DNA of 6,104 bases, from assembly GCA_021816645.1 (NCBI GenBank), contig JAKAXF010000038.1:1-6104 (forward strand), written 5' to 3'. This DNA comes from Microcaldota archaeon. GTDB taxonomy: Archaea; Micrarchaeota; Micrarchaeia; Micrarchaeales; Micrarchaeaceae. The translations under genes and the position numbers were made by a program. The notes beneath the pieces were generated by a model. It was given only the letters and a program-made list of their open reading frames with translations, made no database searches and was not told the DNA's origin. Shown one piece after another: positions 1-5,322 of the stretch. How positions within the stretch are numbered: the first letter of the stretch is position 1; each line of letters starts with the position of its first letter.

Positions 1-68
1 TCATCGCTTATCTTGATCTTTGTATTACTCGCCACAATCTTCTTTATGGCAGCCTTGGATATTTTCAA
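1..68 (-). CDS. archaeal histone-like protein, N-terminal fragment
   Basis: Only the first 22 codons are in the window; the gene continues past the left edge. The translation, taking TTG at 68..66 as start, is (M)KISKAAIKKIVASNTKIKIS followed by Asp. It aligns without gaps to the beginning of archaeal histones (HMf type, LPIAPIGRIIKDAG...RVSD): Ala4, Ile/Arg-Lys positions of helix 1, and the I/V-S-D that opens helix 2 all match. Such proteins dimerise through the histone fold and wrap DNA. An in-frame TGA lies 21 bases upstream of the TTG and there is no ATG or GTG between them, so TTG is the only credible start. GTGAT, three bases before it, could serve as a weak Shine-Dalgarno. It is transcribed divergently from the PadR gene. 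The identification rests on a short stretch; another histone-fold or unrelated basic protein is possible. Confidence 0.55.
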   Translation of the reverse strand, partial: MKISKAAIKKIVASNTKIKISD

Positions 69-236
69 CGCATCACGTGTTTGTATTCAGCACTCAAGAT
101 CAACATCACAGCGTAAGCTCAGCGCGCTTGATCATCACAAAACTATTATCCACATTAAGTATATTAAGTTTAACCATGCCGCCCGGTTATGCGGACCGTG
201 CAAATAGCATTGTAAAGGCCGCCAACCGTAAAGTAT
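69..236. other. divergent intergenic spacer (histone-like gene / PadR operon)
   Basis: No convincing gene is seen here. On the minus strand, a TTAATATACTTAAT stretch around 153-166 is a possible TATA region for the histone-like gene, but it would imply a leader of about 60-70 bases. A 13-codon minus-strand frame (106..65, MLILSAEYKHVMR) ends in a TGA that overlaps the TTG start of the histone-like gene; it may be a leader peptide or chance. The plus-strand frames here have no family resemblance or ribosome binding site. Confidence 0.4.
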
Positions 237-242
237 TTATAT
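234..242 (+). promoter_or_regulatory. TATA box of the PadR-methyltransferase operon
   Basis: TATTTATAT preceded by the purine-rich AAAG (a BRE-like context). A transcript start about 26 bases downstream would fall near 264-268, leaving a leader of about 28 bases that contains the GGTGA site. The box overlaps the left outer arm of the palindrome at 237-272, so a bound repressor would be expected to block TBP/TFB. Confidence 0.5.
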
Positions 243-272
243 CTGATATCTATAATTAGATATCGTATATAA
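237..272. promoter_or_regulatory. interrupted palindrome, candidate PadR operator
   Basis: The core GATATCTATAATTAGATATC (245-264) has two perfect 8-bp arms, GATATCTA and TAGATATC, around TAAT. Two mismatched pairs outside it are followed by six more matched pairs (TTATAT at 237-242 against ATATAA at 267-272), giving 14 of 18 paired positions. It covers the TATA box and the expected transcript start of the PadR gene. PadR proteins are dimers that bind inverted repeats at their own promoters, so autoregulation is the natural reading; the assignment to this protein is inference. AT-rich composition makes some outer pairing likely by chance, but the 8-bp arms are strong. Confidence 0.6.
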
Positions 273-284
273 GATATAAAACAT

Positions 285-289
285 GGTGA
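285..289 (+). promoter_or_regulatory. ribosome binding site of the PadR gene
   Basis: GGTGA, complementary to the 3' end of archaeal 16S rRNA, lies four bases before ATG 294 and selects that start over the out-of-frame ATG at 283. Confidence 0.65.
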
Positions 290-293
290 AAAC

Positions 294-779
294 ATGAGAG
301 GAAGACACAACGACGAAGAATTTGGATGGAGGAGCGGAGGCCGCCACAGCATGGGCGACTTTGGTATGGATACGGACTTCGGTTCATGGAGGATGAGATT
401 TGGCAGAAAAGGTTTCCTGAGGCCGCTCGTCCTGAAGATAGTCGAGGAGAAGCCGATGACCGGCGCTGAGATAATGGACAGGATGCAGGAGCTGAGCATG
501 GGCTGGTGGAGACCATCCCCGGGATCGATATACCCGCTGCTCGACCAGCTGGTAAGCGAGAGCGTACTCGAAAAGCTAAAGGACGGAAAGTACGAGATGA
601 GGAAGGAGTACCGTCAGAGATACGAGATATCTGACGATGTAGAAGGTATAATCTCAAACATAGAGAGCAACATCTCTTACCTTGAAGACATGTCGCAGAA
701 GGACTCTGACAAGCTGTCCAACTACGGGAGCAGGCTGAAGAAGATATCCGACAGGCTCTCGGGGCTTGTCGGGAAATGA
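294..779 (+). CDS. PadR-family winged-helix transcriptional regulator
   Basis: A 161-residue DNA-binding repressor of the PadR family. Residues 41-100 form the winged helix: LRPLVLKIV (42-50), the family hallmark MTGAEIMDRM (55-64), then WWRPSPGSIYPLLDQL (71-86), which is the classic PadR P-S-x-G-x-I-Y-P recognition-helix signature, and the wing near 92-112. Residues 113-161 are a charged helical tail of the kind PadR dimers use for pairing. Residues 1-40 are a Gly/Arg/Phe-rich, probably disordered extension, also known from some other PadR proteins; it could add non-specific DNA contacts. The recognition-helix follow-on reads SESVLEKL rather than the usual EEEGLI. The gene leads an operon with the methyltransferase 9 bases downstream. 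A palindrome on its promoter suggests self-repression. The effector cannot be predicted; the family responds to phenolics, drugs, metals and other ligands. Confidence 0.9.
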   Translation: MRGRHNDEEFGWRSGGRHSMGDFGMDTDFGSWRMRFGRKGFLRPLVLKIVEEKPMTGAEIMDRMQELSMGWWRPSPGSIYPLLDQLVSESVLEKLKDGKYEMRKEYRQRYEISDDVEGIISNIESNISYLEDMSQKDSDKLSNYGSRLKKISDRLSGLVGK

Positions 780-788
780 GGCGGTACG

Positions 789-1382
789 ATGAACGGCAGG
801 CAAAGCGGGTATCATGGACCTGGCAGCCACGCCCATCATTCTATGCGTGCGGCGCAGGATCCTACGTCGCTGCTCCAGGATATAGGCATAACGAGAGGAA
901 TGACCGTAGCGGATCTTGGATGCGGCTATGGCTTCTACACCCTGCCAATAGCCTTGATAGTGGGAAACACGGGGTTGGTGTATGCCGTAGACTCCAGCAG
1001 GTACAGTCTGGAAGACCTGAGCGAGAATCTTGGAAAGAATATGGCCCTTAACGGTAAGTACAGCAAAATCACTGCTCTCGAGAGGGACATTTCGGATACC
1101 GGAATAGACGGGGATTCTGTTGATGTTGCGTTCTTCGCGAACGTCTTCCACGATGTCGAGGACAAGAAGAAATTCATAGGCGAGGTGAAGAGGATACTCA
1201 AACCAGCGGGTATCGCCGTAGATCTCGACTGGCACAACGGGCGCACAGAGTTTGGGCCTCCTATGGGACTAAGGGTGCCGGAGGAAGAGGCGAAGCGGAT
1301 GTTCCTGAGCAGCGGGATGAAACTGCAGCGTTCAATAGACGTGGCTCCGTACCATTACTGCCTGGTATTTAGCAAGGCCTAG
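789..1382 (+). CDS. class I SAM-dependent methyltransferase
   Basis: A 197-residue Rossmann-fold methyltransferase of the UbiE/Methyltransf_11 type. Motif I is VADLGCGYGFYT (40-51), with the glycine loop for SAM; the acidic residue ending strand 2 is Asp68 in VYAVDSS (64-70), expected to hold the ribose; motif post-II is VDVAFFANVFHDVED; the motif III region is LKPAGIAVDLDW. The C-terminal stretch GPPMGLRVPEEEA resembles the GPP(L/M)xxRxxxEE segment common in archaeal and bacterial relatives. The substrate is not readable. The first 20 residues are His-rich (His9, 14, 16, 17) and precede the fold. It begins 9 bases after the PadR stop; GAGGCGG, overlapping that stop codon region, serves as the ribosome binding site, so the two are almost surely co-transcribed and the methyltransferase is likely under PadR control. 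The likely role is modification of a small molecule sensed by PadR, which is inference. Confidence 0.85.
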   Translation: MNGRQSGYHGPGSHAHHSMRAAQDPTSLLQDIGITRGMTVADLGCGYGFYTLPIALIVGNTGLVYAVDSSRYSLEDLSENLGKNMALNGKYSKITALERDISDTGIDGDSVDVAFFANVFHDVEDKKKFIGEVKRILKPAGIAVDLDWHNGRTEFGPPMGLRVPEEEAKRMFLSSGMKLQRSIDVAPYHYCLVFSKA

Positions 1383-1428
1383 CGTTCACAAATACGGCAG
1401 ATTGACAGGATTCCAACGTCCCCGATAC

Positions 1429-1437
1429 CTTTAAGTA
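1429..1437 (+). promoter_or_regulatory. TATA-like box for the C39-like protein gene
   Basis: CTTTAAGTA is preceded by GATAC and lies about 27 bases upstream of the AGGT ribosome-binding stretch (1460-1463). It would place the transcript start near 1458-1462, giving a leader of about 10-14 bases. The 89-bp gap after the methyltransferase has no T-run terminator, so partial read-through is possible. Confidence 0.4.
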
Positions 1438-1471
1438 TTAAAAAGACGCAATAATAAACAGGTATATTTAT

Positions 1472-2263
1472 ATGGTAGCTAGAGCAATCGAACATCTTCT
1501 GCCAGCGGGTCAGGAAAACGCGGAAAAGCCGCGCGTAATGGGGTTCAACCTGGCGTTTGCTCCATTGACCCAGCCTGACAATTCAAAGTGCGGCTTTACG
1601 GCCGTTAGATCTATGGTACTGGGCTATCTGGACTCTACAAAAGGTATGACCGAGGCCTCCATTATAAGATTCAAGAACTTTATGGATGCCTGGTGGGAGA
1701 GGAACAGAGTCGAAGCGGTTGGCGGGGAAAACAGTTACAACATTGGAATAGATATATACAACCTTTCGCATTTGATACTCACGATAAATAAGGAATTTGA
1801 CCTAAACTGCGAGATCAAGGTTTCAGCAAGCGGTGCCGTGCAGAAAAGCCTTGAAGAGGAGCTAAACGATCTGAATAGAGTCAACCCTTCAAGACGAATC
1901 AGGTTGGAGAACGAGGTTGTATACAAGACGCTAAAAGATCCGAATCGTAATAGCATAGACTTCGATACCCACGAGCTTACCGAAAAGGAGATGATAGAAG
2001 CCGTAAGGAACGACGAATACGTAATATTCAACTCTCAGGATCATTGGCTGCTCGCGTGCGGCATAATAAGTAAGCGCTACCCTGACGGCAGGGTCGAAGA
2101 AGAACTGTTTATGTCAAATCCCGCAAATTCAGAAAAGGCTACGGTGTTCAAGAATTCTACACGGTACTTCAATTCTACGTACCTGACCGAGAGTCGATAC
2201 CCTGTGATAAGGGTGAAATTCACTCCTTCTCCAGGTGTCAGGTCCAGAGAACTGGAGGAGTAA
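1472..2263 (+). CDS. papain/C39-like cysteine peptidase-fold protein, function unknown
   Basis: A 263-residue protein that I cannot place in a named family. It carries the layout of a C39-like/papain-fold peptidase: Gln34, exactly five residues before Cys40 (TQPDNSKCGFTAVRSMVLGYL begins the helix, cf. the C-G-P-A-A-x-x-M-V-L of C39 domains); His191 in DHWLLACGI, like the H-W/F-V-V-V-x-G strand; and Asn216 in SNPAN, where C39 enzymes usually have Asp in D-P. The C-G-P proline is replaced by Phe42. Gln would form the oxyanion hole and Cys-His-Asn the triad. Between Cys and His lie about 150 residues, including a charged helical stretch (124-146). No signal peptide or membrane segment is seen and there is no attached ABC transporter, so it should act in the cytoplasm. 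ATG 1472 follows GGT at 1461 by eight bases; the codon use matches its neighbours. It converges on hppA. Confidence 0.6.
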   Translation: MVARAIEHLLPAGQENAEKPRVMGFNLAFAPLTQPDNSKCGFTAVRSMVLGYLDSTKGMTEASIIRFKNFMDAWWERNRVEAVGGENSYNIGIDIYNLSHLILTINKEFDLNCEIKVSASGAVQKSLEEELNDLNRVNPSRRIRLENEVVYKTLKDPNRNSIDFDTHELTEKEMIEAVRNDEYVIFNSQDHWLLACGIISKRYPDGRVEEELFMSNPANSEKATVFKNSTRYFNSTYLTESRYPVIRVKFTPSPGVRSRELEE

Positions 2264-2296
2264 ACACAAAAAAGAAAGAAAAGAAAGCAGAAAAAA
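2264..2296 (-). terminator. T-rich terminator of hppA
   Basis: Directly after the hppA stop codon the minus strand reads as a nearly pure pyrimidine tract (TTTTTT, CTTTCTTTTCTTTCTTTTTT) with no G-C hairpin. T-rich tracts terminate archaeal RNA polymerase without a stem-loop. The same 33 bp is A-rich on the plus strand, so it does not obviously terminate the convergent gene. Confidence 0.55.
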
Positions 2297-4297
2297 TCAA
2301 AGCACGTGGATCATAGCCGGTATCGAGAACGCGAAGAGCGGGAATATCAGCAGCGAGACCGTGTTTATTACCTTTATAAGCGGGTTTATCCCAGGCCCGG
2401 CCGTATCCTTGAACGGATCTCCTACCGTGTCACCCACCACGGCTGCCTTGTGCGTGTCCGAACCTTTGCCGCCAAAATGCCCTTCTTCTACGTACTTCTT
2501 GGCGTTGTCCCACGCGGCTCCTCCTGTTGTCATCATTATAGCAAGGACGAGCCCGGATACTATCACTCCGGCGAGAAGCCCGCCCAGAGCGAATTTGCCG
2601 AGTACGAGTCCAACGACTATAGGTGACAGAATGCCGAGAAGAGCGGGCGCCACAAGCGACCTTATGGCCTCTTTTGTGGTAATGTCAACCGCCTTGGCGT
2701 AGTCTGGCAGTACCTTGCCCTGCAGCAGTCCCTTCCTGGTCTTTACCTGATTCCTGACCTCTTCTACTATCTTCGAGGCTGCCCTGCCCACGGCCTTCAT
2801 TGTTATGCCTGAGAAGACGAAAGGTATCATTGCGCCCAGGAAGAGCCCGACCATGACCAGAGGGTTGAGTATGTCAAGCGCAGTTATTCCAGAAACACTC
2901 GCAAACGCGACGAACAGGCTGAGAGCAGCGAGTGCTGCTGCGCCTATGGCGAAGCCCTTGGTAACGGCTTTCGTAGTATTGCCCACAGCGTCGAGAGGAT
3001 CTGTTATGCCCCTGACGCTCTCGCTCATTCCGCTCATCTCTGCTATGCCGCCTGCATTGTCGGTTATCGGCCCGTAGCTGTCAACAGAAACTATTATGCC
3101 TGTAAGCGACAGCATCGCCATCGCCGCGATCGATATGCCGTATACTCCGGCAAAAATGTACGATACGAGTATTCCTGCTACTATGGTCGCGACAGGAAAC
3201 GCGGTGGCCCGCATACCGTTTGCGACTCCTGATATTATGTTGGTCCCGGCTCCGGACCTTGATGCTTCGGCTATCTCTAGCACAGCCTTTGTGTCCTTGT
3301 TGGTGTAGTGACCGGTTATTTGTGCAAGTAGAATCGCCACCACTATGCCCGAAAGCATCGCCGCAAAGTAGCCGAGGTTGTGTATGACCAAAGCGAAAGC
3401 AAAGAATCCCACAACCGCCAGAAGCCCAGAGAACAGTATGGACCTGTAAAGCGTGCTCCAAATCTTCTTTTTATCGTTTGTGCCTACTGTGAATGTGCCT
3501 ATTATGGACGCGACTATGGCTATGCCGCCAACAGCCAGGGGAAGTACCAGCGCGATGTGTGGCAGCTTGAACAGCTGTGCGATCAGCATCGATGCAAGGA
3601 CCGTTATCACGTATGATTCATACAGGTCGGCCGCCATACCGGCGCAATCGCCGACGTTGTCTCCTACGTTATCAGCTATTACCGCCGGGTTCCTCGGATC
3701 GTCCTCCGGTAGCCCTATTTCGGTCTTGCCAACAAGGTCCGCTCCTACGTCGGCACCCTTCGTGTAGATTCCTCCACCCACCCTTGCGAACAGGCTTACC
3801 AAGCTCGCTCCGAAACCGAAGCCTATAAGCACGAGCGGGTTCTTGTAAAGTATGAACATTAAAGTAAAGCCGAGCAGCGCGAGTCCGACAACGCTCATTC
3901 CGGTTACGCTTCCTCCTACGAACGCAACGTGCAGGCTTCTCTTCAGTCCCTTCTCGGCAGCCTTCGCGGTCTTAACGTTTGCCCTGACCGATATCTCCAT
4001 ACCTATATATCCTGCGAGAGCCGAACCAGCTGCTCCCACCGTAAACGCAATCGGGGTCGCTCCTGGAAGGATCCTAAAGTACGCCGCTATCGAGAATATT
4101 ATGACGAGTATGAGCCAAAACACGAATATGGTCTTGTACTCCCTCTTCAGAAAAGCCGTGGCACCCTGCCTTATCCCCTTTGCTATCTCCTCCATCTTCT
4201 TGCTTCCCTTCTCCTGCTTCAGCACGAAGAACGCGGCAGCGGCCGCGTACAGCAAAGCCAGTACAGATGCGACTAAAGGTATTACGATTATATCCAT
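2297..4297 (-). CDS. hppA: K+-independent H+-translocating membrane pyrophosphatase
   Basis: A complete 666-residue integral membrane pyrophosphatase, a normal size for the prokaryotic enzymes, with about 15-16 hydrophobic membrane segments. It hydrolyses PPi and pumps protons across the cytoplasmic membrane. The PPi/Mg-binding signature is complete: DVGADLVGK (183-191), then EDDPRNP (198-204) and DNVGDNVGD (209-217). Further conserved sites are DNAGGIAEM (413-421) and the C-terminal HKAAVVGDTVGDPFKDTAGP (616-635). The motif GNTTKAVTKG (439-448) has Lys443 and Thr446, the pair that marks the K+-independent, H+-pumping class; K+-dependent enzymes have Ala and Gly there. ATG 4297 is supported by the N-terminal membrane helix starting at once and by GGTGA just one base upstream, an unusually short spacing. 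No frameshift or missing catalytic residue is seen. It is divergent from idi, whose pathway produces PPi at each prenyl transfer. Confidence 0.97.
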   Translation of the reverse strand: MDIIVIPLVASVLALLYAAAAAFFVLKQEKGSKKMEEIAKGIRQGATAFLKREYKTIFVFWLILVIIFSIAAYFRILPGATPIAFTVGAAGSALAGYIGMEISVRANVKTAKAAEKGLKRSLHVAFVGGSVTGMSVVGLALLGFTLMFILYKNPLVLIGFGFGASLVSLFARVGGGIYTKGADVGADLVGKTEIGLPEDDPRNPAVIADNVGDNVGDCAGMAADLYESYVITVLASMLIAQLFKLPHIALVLPLAVGGIAIVASIIGTFTVGTNDKKKIWSTLYRSILFSGLLAVVGFFAFALVIHNLGYFAAMLSGIVVAILLAQITGHYTNKDTKAVLEIAEASRSGAGTNIISGVANGMRATAFPVATIVAGILVSYIFAGVYGISIAAMAMLSLTGIIVSVDSYGPITDNAGGIAEMSGMSESVRGITDPLDAVGNTTKAVTKGFAIGAAALAALSLFVAFASVSGITALDILNPLVMVGLFLGAMIPFVFSGITMKAVGRAASKIVEEVRNQVKTRKGLLQGKVLPDYAKAVDITTKEAIRSLVAPALLGILSPIVVGLVLGKFALGGLLAGVIVSGLVLAIMMTTGGAAWDNAKKYVEEGHFGGKGSDTHKAAVVGDTVGDPFKDTAGPGINPLIKVINTVSLLIFPLFAFSIPAMIHVL

Positions 4298-4350
4298 TTC
4301 ACCACACGGATTCAGATGTAAAACAATGAAATTAGAAATAATTTGTTGAA

Positions 4351-4367
4351 AAGGTTTTAAAAGCCTT
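4351..4367. promoter_or_regulatory. symmetric TATA core between hppA and idi
   Basis: AAGGTTTTAAAAGCCTT is a 17-bp palindrome with one mismatched pair (4355/4363). TTTTAAAA is a TATA-like element on both strands, with BRE-like AAGG (minus) or AAAAGG (plus) next to it. On the minus strand it predicts hppA transcription from about 4330, a leader of some 35 bases. On the plus strand it could give idi a leader of about 65 bases. Confidence 0.45.
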
Positions 4368-4406
4368 CTCTTGAATCGACAGCGCGCAGACGAACTCGTT
4401 CAAAAC

Positions 4407-4428
4407 AATTTTAGAACCTTTTAGCATA
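4407..4428 (+). promoter_or_regulatory. possible proximal idi promoter
   Basis: The stretch contains two TTTTAG elements, AATTTTAGAA and CTTTTAGCATA. The first is about 25 bases before 4435 and could drive a short-leader idi transcript, as an alternative to the TTTTAAAA core further upstream. The match to the TATA consensus is weak. Confidence 0.25.
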
Positions 4429-4429
4429 A

Positions 4430-4443
4430 ACCTACAGGTAGGT
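4430..4443. promoter_or_regulatory. palindrome over the idi ribosome binding site
   Basis: ACCTACAGGTAGGT has perfect 6-bp arms (ACCTAC/GTAGGT) around AG. It contains the AGGT ribosome-binding stretches (4436-4443), seven bases before ATG 4451. The two-base centre is too tight for an RNA hairpin, so a protein-binding site in DNA is likelier, if it is functional at all. Confidence 0.35.
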
Positions 4444-4450
4444 AGATAGC

Positions 4451-4987
4451 ATGGAGCAACAGGTTGTGCTGGTAGACGAGAACGACAACGAAATAGGGCT
4501 AGAGGAAAAGCTTGCGGCCCATCAGAACGGCGGCAAACTTCACAGGGCGATATCCGTCTTCGTCTTTGACAAGGACAACAGGCTGATGATGCAGCAGCGC
4601 GCGCTTACCAAGTATCACGGTGCTGGGCTGTGGTCAAGCACAACGTGCAGTCATCCTTTCCCAGAAGAGAAGCCTTTCGACGCTGCGCACAGACGCCTTA
4701 AGGAAGAGATGGGATTCGACTGCGACCTGAAAGAACTCTGCGCGTTCGTTTACCACGCTGACATGGAGAACGGGCTCAGGGAGAACGAGTACGACCACTA
4801 TTTTGTGGGCCACTACGACGGAATGCCGAAAATAAATCCTGATGAAGTCAACGACTGGAAGTGGATGAGCATAAAGGAGCTAAGGAACGAAATAAAGAAA
4901 AATCCAAAGCAATTCACATCATTCTTTCTCGCTTTCTTCGAGAGAGTAATAAGAGAGGCGGAGAAGTCCGACATGCGGTTCGAATAA
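4451..4987 (+). CDS. idi: isopentenyl-diphosphate delta-isomerase, type I
   Basis: A complete 178-residue Nudix-fold enzyme that interconverts isopentenyl and dimethylallyl diphosphate, the step that supplies the primer for archaeal ether-lipid isoprenoids. Compared with E. coli Idi, the catalytic Cys is Cys66 in STTCSHP and the catalytic Glu is Glu113 in RENEYDHYF. The metal ligands are all present: His24 (AAHQ), His31 (LHRA), His68 and Glu111 with Glu113. The Nudix-like segment is AAHRRLKEEMGF (78-89). It is a cytoplasmic, divalent-metal enzyme. The family's usual length is about 175-230 residues, so it is compact but whole. ATG 4451 follows AGGTAGGT and no earlier in-frame start fits. Most archaea use the unrelated FMN-dependent type II enzyme, so a type I gene is informative about lineage or transfer. 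It is divergent from hppA; codon use is like its neighbours. Confidence 0.95.
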   Translation: MEQQVVLVDENDNEIGLEEKLAAHQNGGKLHRAISVFVFDKDNRLMMQQRALTKYHGAGLWSSTTCSHPFPEEKPFDAAHRRLKEEMGFDCDLKELCAFVYHADMENGLRENEYDHYFVGHYDGMPKINPDEVNDWKWMSIKELRNEIKKNPKQFTSFFLAFFERVIREAEKSDMRFE

Positions 4988-5032
4988 TATTGCGCAAATG
5001 TTTTACTTGCCTTAAGCTGTGCATGCGCAAGA

Positions 5033-5042
5033 TTTATAAAAA
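5033..5042 (+). promoter_or_regulatory. TATA box of the zinc-ribbon gene (and probably sufB)
   Basis: TTTATAAAAA, preceded by CGCAAGA, is the best TATA match in the window. A start about 26 bases downstream falls at 5062-5066, so the message would be leaderless from GTG 5063 or have a leader of roughly 8 bases before ATG 5072. No Shine-Dalgarno precedes either start, which agrees with leaderless or near-leaderless translation. Confidence 0.6.
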
Positions 5043-5071
5043 GCCCCAGCGTCCCTTTTCCTGTGTTATCA

Positions 5072-5269
5072 ATGGAAGCTAATGTACACCATTTTTCCGA
5101 GCAGTCAATGTGCCCGAGGTGCGGTAGGGCGCTGAGCGAGAAGGAAGCAGAGCAGTACTCCAGGGACGGCGAGTTCGAGTGCGAGGATTGCGGAACTAAC
5201 GTGTCACACTCGCACAGCGGTGAAGGAGGTTGCGGCTGCGGTGGATCATGCGGATGTGGCAACCACTGA
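5072..5269 (+). CDS. small zinc-ribbon protein with Cys/Gly-rich tail
   Basis: A 65-residue protein of unknown function. CPRCG (Cys14, Cys17) and CEDCG (Cys37, Cys40) form a two-knuckle zinc ribbon with about 19 residues between knuckles, mostly a charged helix (ALSEKEAEQYSRDGE). The tail has SHSHS (His46, His48) and then GCGCGGSCGCGNH, adding Cys54, 56, 60, 62 and His65, enough for a second metal site. No membrane segment is seen, so it is cytoplasmic. ATG 5072 is preferred; in-frame GTG 5063 would add three residues and matches the predicted transcript start, so it cannot be excluded. sufB begins 53 bases downstream with no clear promoter between, which suggests co-transcription and a part in metal or Fe-S handling; this is inference from context. 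It could equally be a general nucleic-acid-binding or regulatory ribbon. Confidence 0.75.
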   Translation: MEANVHHFSEQSMCPRCGRALSEKEAEQYSRDGEFECEDCGTNVSHSHSGEGGCGCGGSCGCGNH

Positions 5270-5322
5270 AGGCTACCTGAACAGGCAAGACCGCTCTGTA
5301 TTCCGGCCAGGGGACGAGATTG
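5270..5322 (+). other. spacer between zinc-ribbon gene and sufB
   Basis: These 53 bases have no TATA-like element or T-run. GGGGA at 5310-5314 is the likely sufB ribosome binding site. The stretch supports read-through from the promoter at 5033. Confidence 0.4.

Noticed and set aside
13..259. Two overlapping plus-strand open frames at the left edge (64 and 79 codons)
   Set aside because: They lack ribosome binding sites and recognisable domains, cross the PadR promoter palindrome, and lie opposite the histone-like frame.
654..1235. 193-codon minus-strand open frame
   Set aside because: It lies opposite the methyltransferase gene, whose SAM motifs are intact, and its own translation shows no family signature.
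2235..2702. 155-codon plus-strand frame overlapping the end of the C39-like gene
   Set aside because: It is the Ser/Pro/Thr-rich antisense reading of hppA; no start signal or domain.
3852..4349. 165-codon plus-strand frame reaching into the hppA/idi spacer
   Set aside because: Antisense of the hppA N-terminal membrane helices; composition is explained by that coding strand.
4989..5031. Repeated TGCGCAA words and a CTTGC/GCAAG inverted repeat after idi
   Set aside because: The stem is only 5 bp with a long loop and no T-run directly after it, so it is not a convincing terminator or operator.
4813..5262. 149-codon minus-strand frame spanning the idi end and the zinc-ribbon gene
   Set aside because: Pro/Ser/His-rich shadow of two genes with clear motifs on the other strand; it also runs through their promoter.
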